Both the position numbers and the translations under genes were made by a program. 64,000 bases of DNA from Nocardia goodfellowii (GTDB lineage: Bacteria > Actinomycetota > Actinomycetes > Mycobacteriales > Mycobacteriaceae), in assembly GCF_017875645.1 (NCBI RefSeq), contig NZ_JAGGMR010000001.1, forward strand, positions 7,750,001 to 7,814,000. Reading direction: 5' to 3'. The notes beneath the pieces were generated by a model. That model was not told the DNA's origin and did not search any database. It saw nothing but the letters and a program-made list of their open reading frames with translations. Positions 25,492 through 34,286 of the stretch are shown here, piece after piece; position 1 is the first letter of the stretch; every line of letters begins with the position of its first letter.

Positions 25492-26379
25492 TCAGCCGGC
25501 GCGGGTGGGGATGTCGGAAAGCGCGGCGCGGCGGCGAAAGGCGTTGACGCGCTTGCCGATCACGCCCTGGTGCGGCGCGAAGAGGTAGACGAGCGTGAAG
25601 ACGGCGCCCTGAACGAGGACGACCATCGCGCCGGGGGCAGTGTCGAGGTGGTAGCTGAGATAGAGGCCGGTGACCGAGCAGGTGGCCGACACCATGGGCG
25701 CGATCAGGAGCATGCGGCCGAAGCGGTCGGTCAGCAGGTAGGCCGTGGCGCCCGGGATGATCAGCATGGCCACCACCAGGATGACGCCGACGGCCTGCAA
25801 CGCCAGCACCGCGGTCAGCGCCAGCAGCCCCAGCAGCGCCGCACCCAGAATGCGCGGTCGCAGACCCAGGGCGTGCGCGTGGACGGGGTCGAACGCGTAG
25901 AGGGTGAAATCGCGTCGCCGGAGAACCAAGGCCACCAAGACGATTGCGGCGAGAATGGCGACTTGCAGCAGTTCGGAACGGCTGACCCCGAGCAGGTTGC
26001 CGAAGATGATGTGGTTGAGATCGGTCTGACTCGGCGTCACCGAGACCAGTACCAGCCCGAAGGCGAACAGCGTGGTGAAGACGATCCCGATGGCGGCGTC
26101 CTCTTTCACCCGGCTGGTGCTGCGCACGACCCCGATCAGCGCCACGGCGAGGAAACCGAAGAGGACCGCGCCGACCGCGAACGGCGCGCCGACGATGTAG
26201 GCCAGTACGACACCCGGCAGCACCGCGTGCGACACCGCGTCACCCATCAGCGACCAGCCGATCAACACCAGCCAGCAGGACAGCACCGCGCACACCACGG
26301 CCGTGATCACGCAGGTGATCAGGGCGCGGACCATGAAGTCGTAACCGAGCGGCTCGATCAGGAATTCGGCAGGAGTCAT
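25492..26379 (-). CDS. Metal ABC transporter permease (manganese-type)
   Basis: 295 residues, eight or nine helices, ABC-3 family (VSHAVLPGVVLAYIVGAPF and the A-rich LGLRPRILGAALLGLLALTAV region). Start ATG at 26379, two bases past the ATPase stop; TTG at 26385 overlapping that stop is possible. Third gene of the lipoprotein-ATPase-permease operon. Confidence 0.9.
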   Translation of the reverse strand: MTPAEFLIEPLGYDFMVRALITCVITAVVCAVLSCWLVLIGWSLMGDAVSHAVLPGVVLAYIVGAPFAVGAVLFGFLAVALIGVVRSTSRVKEDAAIGIVFTTLFAFGLVLVSVTPSQTDLNHIIFGNLLGVSRSELLQVAILAAIVLVALVLRRRDFTLYAFDPVHAHALGLRPRILGAALLGLLALTAVLALQAVGVILVVAMLIIPGATAYLLTDRFGRMLLIAPMVSATCSVTGLYLSYHLDTAPGAMVVLVQGAVFTLVYLFAPHQGVIGKRVNAFRRRAALSDIPTRAG

Positions 26380-26381
26380 GG

Positions 26382-27137
26382 TCAACCGGCCTTCGGGAGG
26401 TTGTCCGCATCGCGGTCCAGGACGTCGATGCCGAAGGCGCGCGCCAGGTTTTCCGGTCGCAGCACCTCGTGCGGATCGCCGTGGGCCAGCACGCCGCGCA
26501 TCAGCAGGACCGCGTCGTCGGCGAGGTTCGGCAGCGAGTGCAGATCGTGGGTGGAGATCAGGACCGCCGCGCCGTCAGCCGCCAGTTCTCGCAGCACTCC
26601 CGTGATGGTGGCCTCCGAGCGTTTGTCCACACCGGCGAACGGTTCGTCGAGCAACAGGATGGTGGCCCCCTGGGCCAGACCGCGGGCGACGAACGCGCGT
26701 TTACGCTGACCGCCCGAGAGCTGCCCGATCTGCCGGTGCGCCAGATCGGTCAGTTCCACGCGTGCCAGAGCGTGGGCCACCGCTTCGCGGTCGGCGCGAC
26801 GCGGGCGCCGGGTGAATCCCATGTGCCCGTAGCGGCCGGTCATGACGACGTCGTGCACCGAGAGCGGGAAGCTCCAGTCGACGTCCTCGCTCTGCGGGAC
26901 GTAGCCGAGCTTGCCCGCCCGGCGGGCCGCCGTGTGTGAGCCGCCGTCGATGCGGACGGTCCCGCGATCCGGGTCGGCCAGGCCCATAATGGTTTTGAAC
27001 AGCGTGGACTTGCCGGAGCCGTTCATGCCGACCAGACCGCAGATCCGGCCGTGCCGCACGGTGATCGAAACATCCTCCAGCGCAAGCACTTCGCCGTAGT
27101 GCACGGTGACGGCGTCGACTTCGATCGCGATGGTCAT
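26382..27137 (-). CDS. Metal ABC transporter ATP-binding protein
   Basis: 251 residues. Walker A GMNGSGKSTLFK, signature LSGGQRKRAF, Walker B ILLLDEPFAGVD and H-loop ISTHDL are all present. It drives the metal permease. The start overlaps the stop of the binding-protein gene (27134-27137). Confidence 0.95.
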   Translation of the reverse strand: MTIAIEVDAVTVHYGEVLALEDVSITVRHGRICGLVGMNGSGKSTLFKTIMGLADPDRGTVRIDGGSHTAARRAGKLGYVPQSEDVDWSFPLSVHDVVMTGRYGHMGFTRRPRRADREAVAHALARVELTDLAHRQIGQLSGGQRKRAFVARGLAQGATILLLDEPFAGVDKRSEATITGVLRELAADGAAVLISTHDLHSLPNLADDAVLLMRGVLAHGDPHEVLRPENLARAFGIDVLDRDADNLPKAG

Positions 27138-28066
27138 GGTTGCCTGCCTGTCAGCGCGGTGGTGATGGTCTCGGCGTCGTGCCGGATCAGATCCAGATAG
27201 GTGGGCACCGGTCCGCCCGCCTCGGAGAGCGAGTCGACGTACAGGGTGCCGCCGAACCGGGTCCCGGTGGCTTCGACGACCCGTTGCATCGGGGCATCGG
27301 AGACAGTGGATTCGCAGAACACCGCGGGCACCTTGTTGCCGCGGACGAATTCGATGACCGAGGCGATCTGCTGCGGCGTCGCCTGCTGTTCGGCGTTGAC
27401 AGCCCACAGGTACTTCTCGGTGAGGCCGGCGTCGCGCGCCAGGTAGGAGAACGCGCCCTCACAGGTGACCAGGGCCCGCTCGTTGGGCGGTAGCACCGCG
27501 AGGGTGGTGGTGAGATCGGTGTGCACCTGCCGCAGTTTCGCCTTGTAGGCGTCGCCGTTGGCGCGGAAGTCGGCGGCTTGCGCCGGATCGAGTTTCTCGA
27601 ACGCGCGCACCATATTGTCCACGTAGATCTGGACGTTCAGCGGGGACATCCAGGCGTGCGGATTCGGTTTGCCCTGGTAGGCGTCCGCACCGATGGCGAT
27701 CGGGGTGACACCGTCGGTGACCACCGCGTGCTCGACATCCACATCGCCCACGAACTGGGCGAACCAGGCCTCCAGATTCAGCCCGTTGTCCAGGATGAGG
27801 TCGGCTCGGGCGGCGGTGCGAATATCGCCGGGGGTCGGCTCGTACCCGTGGATTTCCGCGCCCACCTTGGTGATCGACTCCACCGTCAGGTGCTCTCCGG
27901 CGACATTGCGGGCGATATCGGCCAGCACGGTGAAGGTCGTCAGCACCATCGGCTTCCCGTCCCGGGCGGAGTCGCTACCGCAGGCCGTGAGCGCGAAGCA
28001 GACGACGATGGTCGCGGCGAGCGCGCGCAACTGGACACGCCGGAAACGATTCCACCAAACCTTCAT
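27134..28066 (-). CDS. Manganese-type metal-binding lipoprotein of an ABC importer
   Basis: 310 residues. Lipobox LTAC (FALTACGSDS, Cys at about 29) after a positively charged start shows a membrane-anchored lipoprotein. Metal ligands are His in EIHGYEP, His in NPHAWMSP, Glu in FCESTVSD and Asp in YVDSLSEAG; the His-His-Glu-Asp set is that of PsaA/MntC-type manganese proteins, while zinc types usually have His in place of Glu. First gene of the operon, with a DtxR/MntR-type palindrome directly upstream. Confidence 0.92.
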   Translation of the reverse strand: MKVWWNRFRRVQLRALAATIVVCFALTACGSDSARDGKPMVLTTFTVLADIARNVAGEHLTVESITKVGAEIHGYEPTPGDIRTAARADLILDNGLNLEAWFAQFVGDVDVEHAVVTDGVTPIAIGADAYQGKPNPHAWMSPLNVQIYVDNMVRAFEKLDPAQAADFRANGDAYKAKLRQVHTDLTTTLAVLPPNERALVTCEGAFSYLARDAGLTEKYLWAVNAEQQATPQQIASVIEFVRGNKVPAVFCESTVSDAPMQRVVEATGTRFGGTLYVDSLSEAGGPVPTYLDLIRHDAETITTALTGRQP

Positions 28067-28079
28067 ACGCCTGAATGAT

Positions 28080-28099
28080 AAGTTCGGTTAACCTAACTT
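28080..28099. promoter_or_regulatory. DtxR/MntR-type operator
   Basis: AAGTTCGGTTAACCTAACTT is a near-perfect 20-bp palindrome (two mismatches) 14 bases upstream of the manganese-type lipoprotein gene. Sequence and place fit an MntR or related DtxR-family site. Confidence 0.6.
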
Positions 28100-28183
28100 A
28101 CAAGTCCCGGTGTTACGAACAGACCGTCCGGAACGAACCTCAGCCCCGCTACCAGGCATTTACCGGAACCGTCGATCCAAACG

Positions 28184-29434
28184 TCAGCGCGCGACGATGC
28201 CCGCCGCCCGAGCCGCGTGCAACCAGTCGGCGAACTCGCCGAGGAGCCGCTCGTACAGCTCGGCGTCGTCCATCCGGTCGATGTCATCGGCGGTGAAGAA
28301 GCCCACGTTGTCGACCACGCGGCCCGCCATCTCGTCGAGATTGCCCAGAACGCCGTAATTGGCCTTGCCCAAGCCGACGAACTGCCAGAACGCGGGCAAC
28401 CGCGCCGCCTCCCGCATCAACTCGGTGATCTCCCTCTTCTGCTTGAAACCACCGTCGGTGAAGAACAGCACCAGGGTCGGCTCATCGCCGGGCCGGAGCG
28501 TGTCGATCACGGTGCGCATGATCGGCAGTTCGTCGTTGCGCAGACCGAGCGGGTCGTACTCGATGCCCCCGTGCGTGCCGGTCAGGTGCAGATAGGTCCG
28601 CGACCACTGCTCGCTGCCGGCGACGGTGACATCCGGGAGCTTCGCGAAATGCAGCGCGTAGAGGTAGGCCTCCAGGGTTCCGTCGTCGTCGAGTTGTATC
28701 GCGATCGGAATCATCCGATCGACCACCCGGTGCACGACCTCGGTGTGGTACTGCTTGGCGATACTGCCGGTCTTGTCGATCACCAGGACGACCCGGGCGC
28801 GGACGTCACGGACGTTGCGACTGTGCAACACCTCCACCACCGCGCGTTTGCGCAGATCGAGTCGACCGCGCCGCTCCGGAGACAGTTCGGCTTCGCCTGG
28901 CACGGTACGGATTTCGACTGTTTCGGGTCCCTCGTCATCGACGCTGATGCCGTGATCGGTGACGAAGTCGGCGAAACCGCCCGCGTACCCCTGGCCGACG
29001 GCCCGCACCTTCCAGCCGGGATCACGGCGGTAGAACTCGAGTGCGATGACCACCGATTCCGCGCCCAGCCCTTCGATCCGGTAGTCGTACAGCACGTTTC
29101 CGGCCGCATCCTCGACGGTGACGGCCGGTGCGCCGAACTGCCCGAAGGTGGCGCCGGCATCCGCCGAGGTGAGCACCGCGCGCACCTGCGCGATGTCGGC
29201 GGGCACCTCGTCCAGCGAAACGTCCAGCGCCGCGGACGGTCCCGCGCGCAGCTCGACGCCCGGCGCGGCCGGTTGATTGAAGAACACGAAATCCGCGTCG
29301 GAGCGCGCCTTGCCCGACGCGATCACCAAGAGCGCCGACAGGTCCGTGGCCGCGTCCGTCCGGACCGACACCACCACCCGGGACGTTGCCAAGGGGGCGT
29401 TCTGCCCTTTGCGCAGTACGTTGCTCACCGACAT
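28184..29434 (-). CDS. TerD-domain protein with C-terminal von Willebrand A domain
   Basis: 416 residues. Residues 1-190 are a TerD/TerZ-like domain (SDADFVFFNQPAAPGVEL, then VRAVGQGYAGGFADF), known for calcium binding and stress or tellurite tolerance. Residues about 215-400 are a VWA-type domain with the metal-site motif VIDKTGSIAKQ (Asp, Ser changed to TGS order) and a later LVLFFTDGGF. ATG at 29434 has a ribosome site one base away; GTG at 29428 is better spaced. Likely cytoplasmic. Fits the actinobacterial TerD-VWA proteins, function poorly known. Shares its TerD part with the protein at 61636-63012. Confidence 0.87.
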   Translation of the reverse strand: MSVSNVLRKGQNAPLATSRVVVSVRTDAATDLSALLVIASGKARSDADFVFFNQPAAPGVELRAGPSAALDVSLDEVPADIAQVRAVLTSADAGATFGQFGAPAVTVEDAAGNVLYDYRIEGLGAESVVIALEFYRRDPGWKVRAVGQGYAGGFADFVTDHGISVDDEGPETVEIRTVPGEAELSPERRGRLDLRKRAVVEVLHSRNVRDVRARVVLVIDKTGSIAKQYHTEVVHRVVDRMIPIAIQLDDDGTLEAYLYALHFAKLPDVTVAGSEQWSRTYLHLTGTHGGIEYDPLGLRNDELPIMRTVIDTLRPGDEPTLVLFFTDGGFKQKREITELMREAARLPAFWQFVGLGKANYGVLGNLDEMAGRVVDNVGFFTADDIDRMDDAELYERLLGEFADWLHAARAAGIVAR

Positions 29435-29608
29435 TCTCCGATCGCGATCGCGCCAGCGTAGGCCAGTGCCGCCGAGCCCGCTATCGGTGCCGCAAGAGGC
29501 GGTCCTACCGAGCGGGACTGGTGCTTGACCGGCGACGGTTCGGCTGCCACCTTGTCGGAAACTCGGGTGACCCTGGGCCCGAGGGGTTTTCGGATCGGAG
29601 CGTGCTCG

Positions 29609-31378
29609 ATGGGATTTTTGCAGCCCGACCTTCCGGTGGTCGACCTGGTGGAGTGGCGGAAGGGCACCCGGGGGGAGCGGATTCGGCCGATGGCTCGGCA
29701 CTGGGCCGAGGTCGGATTCGGAACGCCGATCGCTTTGCATCTGTTCTACGTGGGCAAGGTGCTGCTGTATGTGCTCGGCGCCTGGCTGATCGCGTTGTCC
29801 ACCAAGGGCATCGACGGGTTCACCCAGGTCGGGGACTGGTGGTCGGAGCCGATCGTCTTCCAGAAAGTCGTGTTGTACACGCTGCTGTTCGAGGTGGTCG
29901 GCCTCGGATGCGGGTTCGGTCCGTTGAACAACCGGTTCTTTCCGCCGCTGGGATCGATCCTGTATTGGTTGCGGCCCGGCACGATTCGGCTGCCATCCTG
30001 GCCCGGTCGGGTGCCGCTGACCAAGGGCGACACCCGAACACCGGTGGACGCCGTGCTGTACGCGGCGCTGCTGGCGGTGACCGCGGTGACGCTGTTCGCC
30101 GACGGCACCGGTGCGCGCCCGGAACTGGACACGACGGTGGGGCTGCTGCCGGTGGCTCCGGTCGTGGTGATCCTGGCCCTGCTCGCGGTCCTCGGGCTGC
30201 GGGACAAGGTGATCTTCCTGGCCGCGCGCGGCGAGGTGTACGCCACGCTGACGGTCGCGTTCCTGTTCGGTGCGGATCTCATCGTCGCCGCGAAGCTGGT
30301 TTTCGTGGTGATCTGGATGGGCGCGGCGACCTCGAAACTGAACAAGCACTTCCCGTTCGTGGTCTCGACGTTGATGTCGAACAGTCCGGTGCTGCGGTGG
30401 AAGCCGTTGAAGCGCAAGTTTTTCGAGAGTTTCCCGGATGATCTGCGCCCCGGCCGCTGGTCCCGGGTGGTCGCGCACAGCGGCACGGCGGTCGAGATGC
30501 TCGCTCCCCTGGTGCTGTTGTTCAGCCCCGGCGGCCTGCCCACGGCGATCGCGGCCGCCGTACTGGTGCTGTTCCATCTGATGATCCTGACGGCCATCCC
30601 GATGGGCGTGCCGCTGGAGTGGAACGTCTTCATGATCTTCGGCGTGCTGAGTTTGTTCGTCGCGCATGCCGATCTTGGGCTGGGCGATCTCCAGTATCCG
30701 CTGCCGGTGGCGCTGTTGATCGTGCTGATCGCGGGCATCGTGCTCGCGGGCAACATGTTCCCGCGCAAGATCTCCTTCCTGCCCGGCATGCGCTACTACG
30801 CCGGTAACTGGGATACCACCCTGTGGTGCGTCAAGCCCTCGGCCGCCGCGAAGATCGAGCAGAACCTGGTCGCGGTGGCCAGCATGCCGCAGGCCCAGCT
30901 GGCACGCTTCTACGGCAAGGACCGCATGGAGATCCCGCTGTTCATGGGATATGCCTTCCGCGCCATGAACACCCACGGCCGCGCCCTGTTCACCCTCGTG
31001 CACCGCGCCATGGCCGACGGCGACGAGTCCGACTATGTCCTCACCGACGGCGAACGTCTGTGCAGCACCGCCGTCGGCTGGAACTTCGGCGACGGCCACA
31101 TGCACAACGAGCAACTCATCGCCGCCATGCAGCGCCGGTGCCATTTCGAACCGGGCGAGGTGCGCGTCGTCCTGCTCGACGCGCAGCCGATCCATCGAGG
31201 GACGCAACAGTATCGGCTGGTGGACGCCGCCACCGGCGAATTCGAGCGCGGTGAGGTCCGCGTCGCCGACATGGTCACCCGGCAACCGTGGCAGGACGAT
31301 GTCCCGGTACGCGTGCTATCCGATCCAGGCGCCGACCGCGAGGAACAGGCACGTGAGCGCGAACAGGATGCCCAGTAG
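29609..31378 (+). CDS. DUF3556 multi-pass membrane protein
   Basis: 589 residues from ATG at 29609 with a GGAG site eight bases before. N-terminal MGFLQPDLPVVDLVEW, about eight to ten hydrophobic segments in residues 30-400, then a soluble C-terminal region beginning AGNWDTTLWCVKPSA. This is the DUF3556 family found in Mycobacterium, Nocardia and Rhodococcus, of unknown role. Its last 63 bases overlap the 3' end of the convergent carrier gene. Confidence 0.85.
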   Translation: MGFLQPDLPVVDLVEWRKGTRGERIRPMARHWAEVGFGTPIALHLFYVGKVLLYVLGAWLIALSTKGIDGFTQVGDWWSEPIVFQKVVLYTLLFEVVGLGCGFGPLNNRFFPPLGSILYWLRPGTIRLPSWPGRVPLTKGDTRTPVDAVLYAALLAVTAVTLFADGTGARPELDTTVGLLPVAPVVVILALLAVLGLRDKVIFLAARGEVYATLTVAFLFGADLIVAAKLVFVVIWMGAATSKLNKHFPFVVSTLMSNSPVLRWKPLKRKFFESFPDDLRPGRWSRVVAHSGTAVEMLAPLVLLFSPGGLPTAIAAAVLVLFHLMILTAIPMGVPLEWNVFMIFGVLSLFVAHADLGLGDLQYPLPVALLIVLIAGIVLAGNMFPRKISFLPGMRYYAGNWDTTLWCVKPSAAAKIEQNLVAVASMPQAQLARFYGKDRMEIPLFMGYAFRAMNTHGRALFTLVHRAMADGDESDYVLTDGERLCSTAVGWNFGDGHMHNEQLIAAMQRRCHFEPGEVRVVLLDAQPIHRGTQQYRLVDAATGEFERGEVRVADMVTRQPWQDDVPVRVLSDPGADREEQAREREQDAQ

Positions 31379-32824
31379 CGGGGCGACGAATCGCACGTAG
31401 CGGTCGTAGCGAACCTTCGCCAGGGCGAGACCGCCGGTGACCACGGCGGTGGTCGGGGTGACCAGGTTGGCCCAGCCGGAGGCGGACTGCCAGGCGGTGA
31501 CCACCAGGGAGCGCGGCACATTCGCGAAGTCCGCGAGCGGGGCCATGACCGGCATGGCGAGGGTGGCGTGGCCGGAAGTGGACGGGATCAGCAGGGCCAG
31601 TGGAATGTTCACCAGGTAGACGGCGATGGCGAACAGGGCCGAGGAGGTGCCGGTGACCACGCCCTCCAGGGCGTGCAGGACGGTGCTGGTGATCTGGGTG
31701 TTGTTCATGATGACGGTGACGCCGCGAGCCAGGACGATCACGAGGCCGGCCCCGACGAAATCGCTGAAGCCCTTGCCGATGGCCTCGGTCATCCGGGCCT
31801 CCCCCAGGCCGCCGACGAGTCCGGCCAGCACCGCGCCGACCAGGAACAGCGCGGTGAGTTCGGGAAAGAACCAATCCAGTTGCCAGGCGAAGGATTCCGC
31901 TTCCGGTCCGTGGATGACCTCGGCCCAGGGAATGATCGAGAAGATCATGAACGCGAAGGTGAGCGCGACCAGCCACAGCACGACGCGCTGCCGGCCGGTC
32001 ATCGGATCCGGTTGGTGCTCATCGGCTTTCACGTCCCGGTCGCCGGGCAGCCAGCCGGACCAGGACTTGTCCGGATCCGCCTGGACGCGGCGCGCGTACC
32101 AGAGCACATAGGCGATGGTGGCGGTGGTGAGCACCACGAGCATGGCCAGGCGCAGCACGATGCCCTGACCCAGCGGAATTTCCGCCGCCGCGGACGCGGT
32201 GCCGGTCGCGAAGGGATTCACCGTCGAGCACAGCACGCCCACCCCGGCCCCGCAGATGATCACGCCGACGGCGGTCATCCGGTCGTAGCCCAGCGCCAAC
32301 ATGAGCGGTATGAGCAGCGCGTAGAAGCCGAGGGTTTCCTCGGCGAACCCTTCGACGGTGCCCGCGAGCGCGAACACCACCATGATGCCGATGATCAACA
32401 GCAGGGTGCGGCTGCGCAGGCGGTAGGCCAAGGCGCCGATGCCGCGGTCCAGCGCACCGGTGGCAAAGGCGACGGTGATGAACGCGCCGGTGGCGAGCAC
32501 GAACAGGAATACCGCCGCCGCGCCGTAGAGTTCGCCGGTCAGGTCCGGACCGACCTGCCCGGACTCGCTGTCCTGAATGCCGTAGAGCCCGTTGACCGGC
32601 GCGAGGAACAGCTCGCGCAGCCGCGCACCGAAACTCTTCGTCTCCGCGAGCCGGTGGTAGCTGCCCGCGATCGGCCGGCCTTGCGCATCGGTGCGGTAGG
32701 CGCCCGGCGGAATGAGGAAGGCCAGCAGCCACACCGCCAGCAGCACGCCCGCGAGGATCGTGAATGTGGAAGGGAAGGACCGCTTCTTCTCGTGCTCGGG
32801 TGCGGCGGTCGACGGTTCGGTCAC
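31316..32824 (-). CDS. YfcC-family carrier (C4-dicarboxylate/arginine-ornithine type)
   Basis: 502 residues, about 12 helices, with FLIPPGAYRTD near the N-terminus and NPFATGTASAAAEIPLG near residue 200, typical of YfcC/ArcD-like carriers of the DcuC group. Substrate unknown. The start overlaps by ATGA the stop of an M20 peptidase gene, so import and cleavage of a peptide-like nutrient are likely coupled. Confidence 0.85.
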   Translation of the reverse strand: MTEPSTAAPEHEKKRSFPSTFTILAGVLLAVWLLAFLIPPGAYRTDAQGRPIAGSYHRLAETKSFGARLRELFLAPVNGLYGIQDSESGQVGPDLTGELYGAAAVFLFVLATGAFITVAFATGALDRGIGALAYRLRSRTLLLIIGIMVVFALAGTVEGFAEETLGFYALLIPLMLALGYDRMTAVGVIICGAGVGVLCSTVNPFATGTASAAAEIPLGQGIVLRLAMLVVLTTATIAYVLWYARRVQADPDKSWSGWLPGDRDVKADEHQPDPMTGRQRVVLWLVALTFAFMIFSIIPWAEVIHGPEAESFAWQLDWFFPELTALFLVGAVLAGLVGGLGEARMTEAIGKGFSDFVGAGLVIVLARGVTVIMNNTQITSTVLHALEGVVTGTSSALFAIAVYLVNIPLALLIPSTSGHATLAMPVMAPLADFANVPRSLVVTAWQSASGWANLVTPTTAVVTGGLALAKVRYDRYVRFVAPLLGILFALTCLFLAVGAWIG

Positions 32825-34170
32825 GCGCGCATCCGCTCGGCGAACAGGTGGAAGAACTCGGCCTCGGCCAGTGCGACATTGCGCAATTCGCTCAGCAGCA
32901 CACGTTCGTCGAAGCCGTGCATGTTGCAGCCGGCGTCCTCGGTGCCGAGCAACAGGATTTCGGCGCCCGGGTTCGCCGCGGCCAGCGCGTTGGTCAGCGG
33001 GATGGAACCGCCCGTGGCCGAGTCGACGACCTCCGTGCCCCAGGCGCGGCGCATGGCTGCGCGCATGGCGGCGTAGGCGGGTCCGCTGGTGCCGGCCGCG
33101 AAGCCCGCGCCGACTTCGCCCCCGGTGACCTGCAATTCGATGCCGTACGGCCGCACTTTCCGCAGATGCTCGATGACGGCCTGCCTGCCTTCGGCGGGAT
33201 CCTGTTCGGGGTGTACACGCACGTTCAGCGCGGCTTTGGCGTAGGGCACGACAGCCGAGGCGGCGGTGGCGGTCGGCGGTGCGTCCAGTCCGATGACGGT
33301 GATGGCCGGGCCGTACCAGATGCGTTCACCGATGGGCCCGGTGCCGAGCAACGGCATACCCGGTTCCACGCCCGCGATCGTCGCGAATTCCGCTTCGGTG
33401 AAGTTGACGCCCGTCCACGTGTCGCGCCGCAGACCGGGGACCGCCACGTTGCCGTCCGCGTCGTGCAGCGTGGTCAGCGCGGCCATCAGTGCCAGCAGCG
33501 CGTCCGGTGCCGCGCCGCCGAATTGGCCGGAGTGCACGGGGGCCGCGAGTGTGCGCACCTCGACGAAGACGTCGGTGACGCCACGCAGTGCGGTGGTCAA
33601 GGTCGGCGTGCCCACCCGGATATTGCCCGTGTCGCAGATCAGCAGGGCGTCGGCCTGGAAGAGTTCGGGATGCTCGGCCGGGTAACCGTCGAGCACCGAA
33701 CCGTATTCCTCCTGGCCTTCGATGACGACGGTGATGCCGACCGGCGGCCGACCGCCGTGCGCTCGCAGCGCGCCGATGTGCGCGATCACGTTGGACTTGC
33801 AGTCCGCGGCGCCGCGGCCGTAGATCGCGCCGTCCCGCTCGGTGGGCGTGAAAGGCGGTGTATCCCAGCGCGATTCGTCTCCGGCGGGCTGCACATCATA
33901 GTGCCCGTACAACAGCACCGTCGGCGCGCCGGGCGGGGCCGGGATCCGGCCGTAGACGACCGGGGCGGTGTCCGGCAGTTCCAGCGTTCGGATGTCCTCG
34001 ACACCGGACTTCCGCAACTCAGCGGCTACGAAATCGTGCGCTCGCCGCACGTTCTCGGGCGGATAGCCGGGGAAGGCGATCGACGGTATCGCGACCAGTT
34101 GTTTCAGGAGGTGTGTCAGGTCCGGCCGCAGAGCGTCGACAATGCCAGGAAGGTCCCCGCGCGGAGTCAT
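32821..34170 (-). CDS. M20-family metallodipeptidase
   Basis: 449 residues from ATG at 34170; TTG at 34182 adds four. Zinc-site motifs LLYGHYDVQP, GRGAADCKSN (Asp ligand) and the catalytic EGQEEYGS pair of Glu are present; a later HGFDERVLLSEL carries the last His ligand. M20 dipeptidases split dipeptides or related amides in the cytoplasm. First of a two-gene operon with the YfcC carrier. Confidence 0.92.
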   Translation of the reverse strand: MTPRGDLPGIVDALRPDLTHLLKQLVAIPSIAFPGYPPENVRRAHDFVAAELRKSGVEDIRTLELPDTAPVVYGRIPAPPGAPTVLLYGHYDVQPAGDESRWDTPPFTPTERDGAIYGRGAADCKSNVIAHIGALRAHGGRPPVGITVVIEGQEEYGSVLDGYPAEHPELFQADALLICDTGNIRVGTPTLTTALRGVTDVFVEVRTLAAPVHSGQFGGAAPDALLALMAALTTLHDADGNVAVPGLRRDTWTGVNFTEAEFATIAGVEPGMPLLGTGPIGERIWYGPAITVIGLDAPPTATAASAVVPYAKAALNVRVHPEQDPAEGRQAVIEHLRKVRPYGIELQVTGGEVGAGFAAGTSGPAYAAMRAAMRRAWGTEVVDSATGGSIPLTNALAAANPGAEILLLGTEDAGCNMHGFDERVLLSELRNVALAEAEFFHLFAERMRA

Positions 34171-34286
34171 GCGCCCATGCAACCATCCGAGATGCCGTCA
34201 TCAGTTATGCGCTGGCCACCTTTATCCAATGGAGACCCGAAACCGGTCGCACCCCGATCCGGGCGGGACCGGCATAGAGTTCAAAG

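Noticed and set aside
31568..33076. Plus-strand 502-codon frame antisense to the carrier gene
   Set aside because: Composition biased to Gly, Arg, Asp and Gln with no domain; the carrier on the minus strand is convincing.
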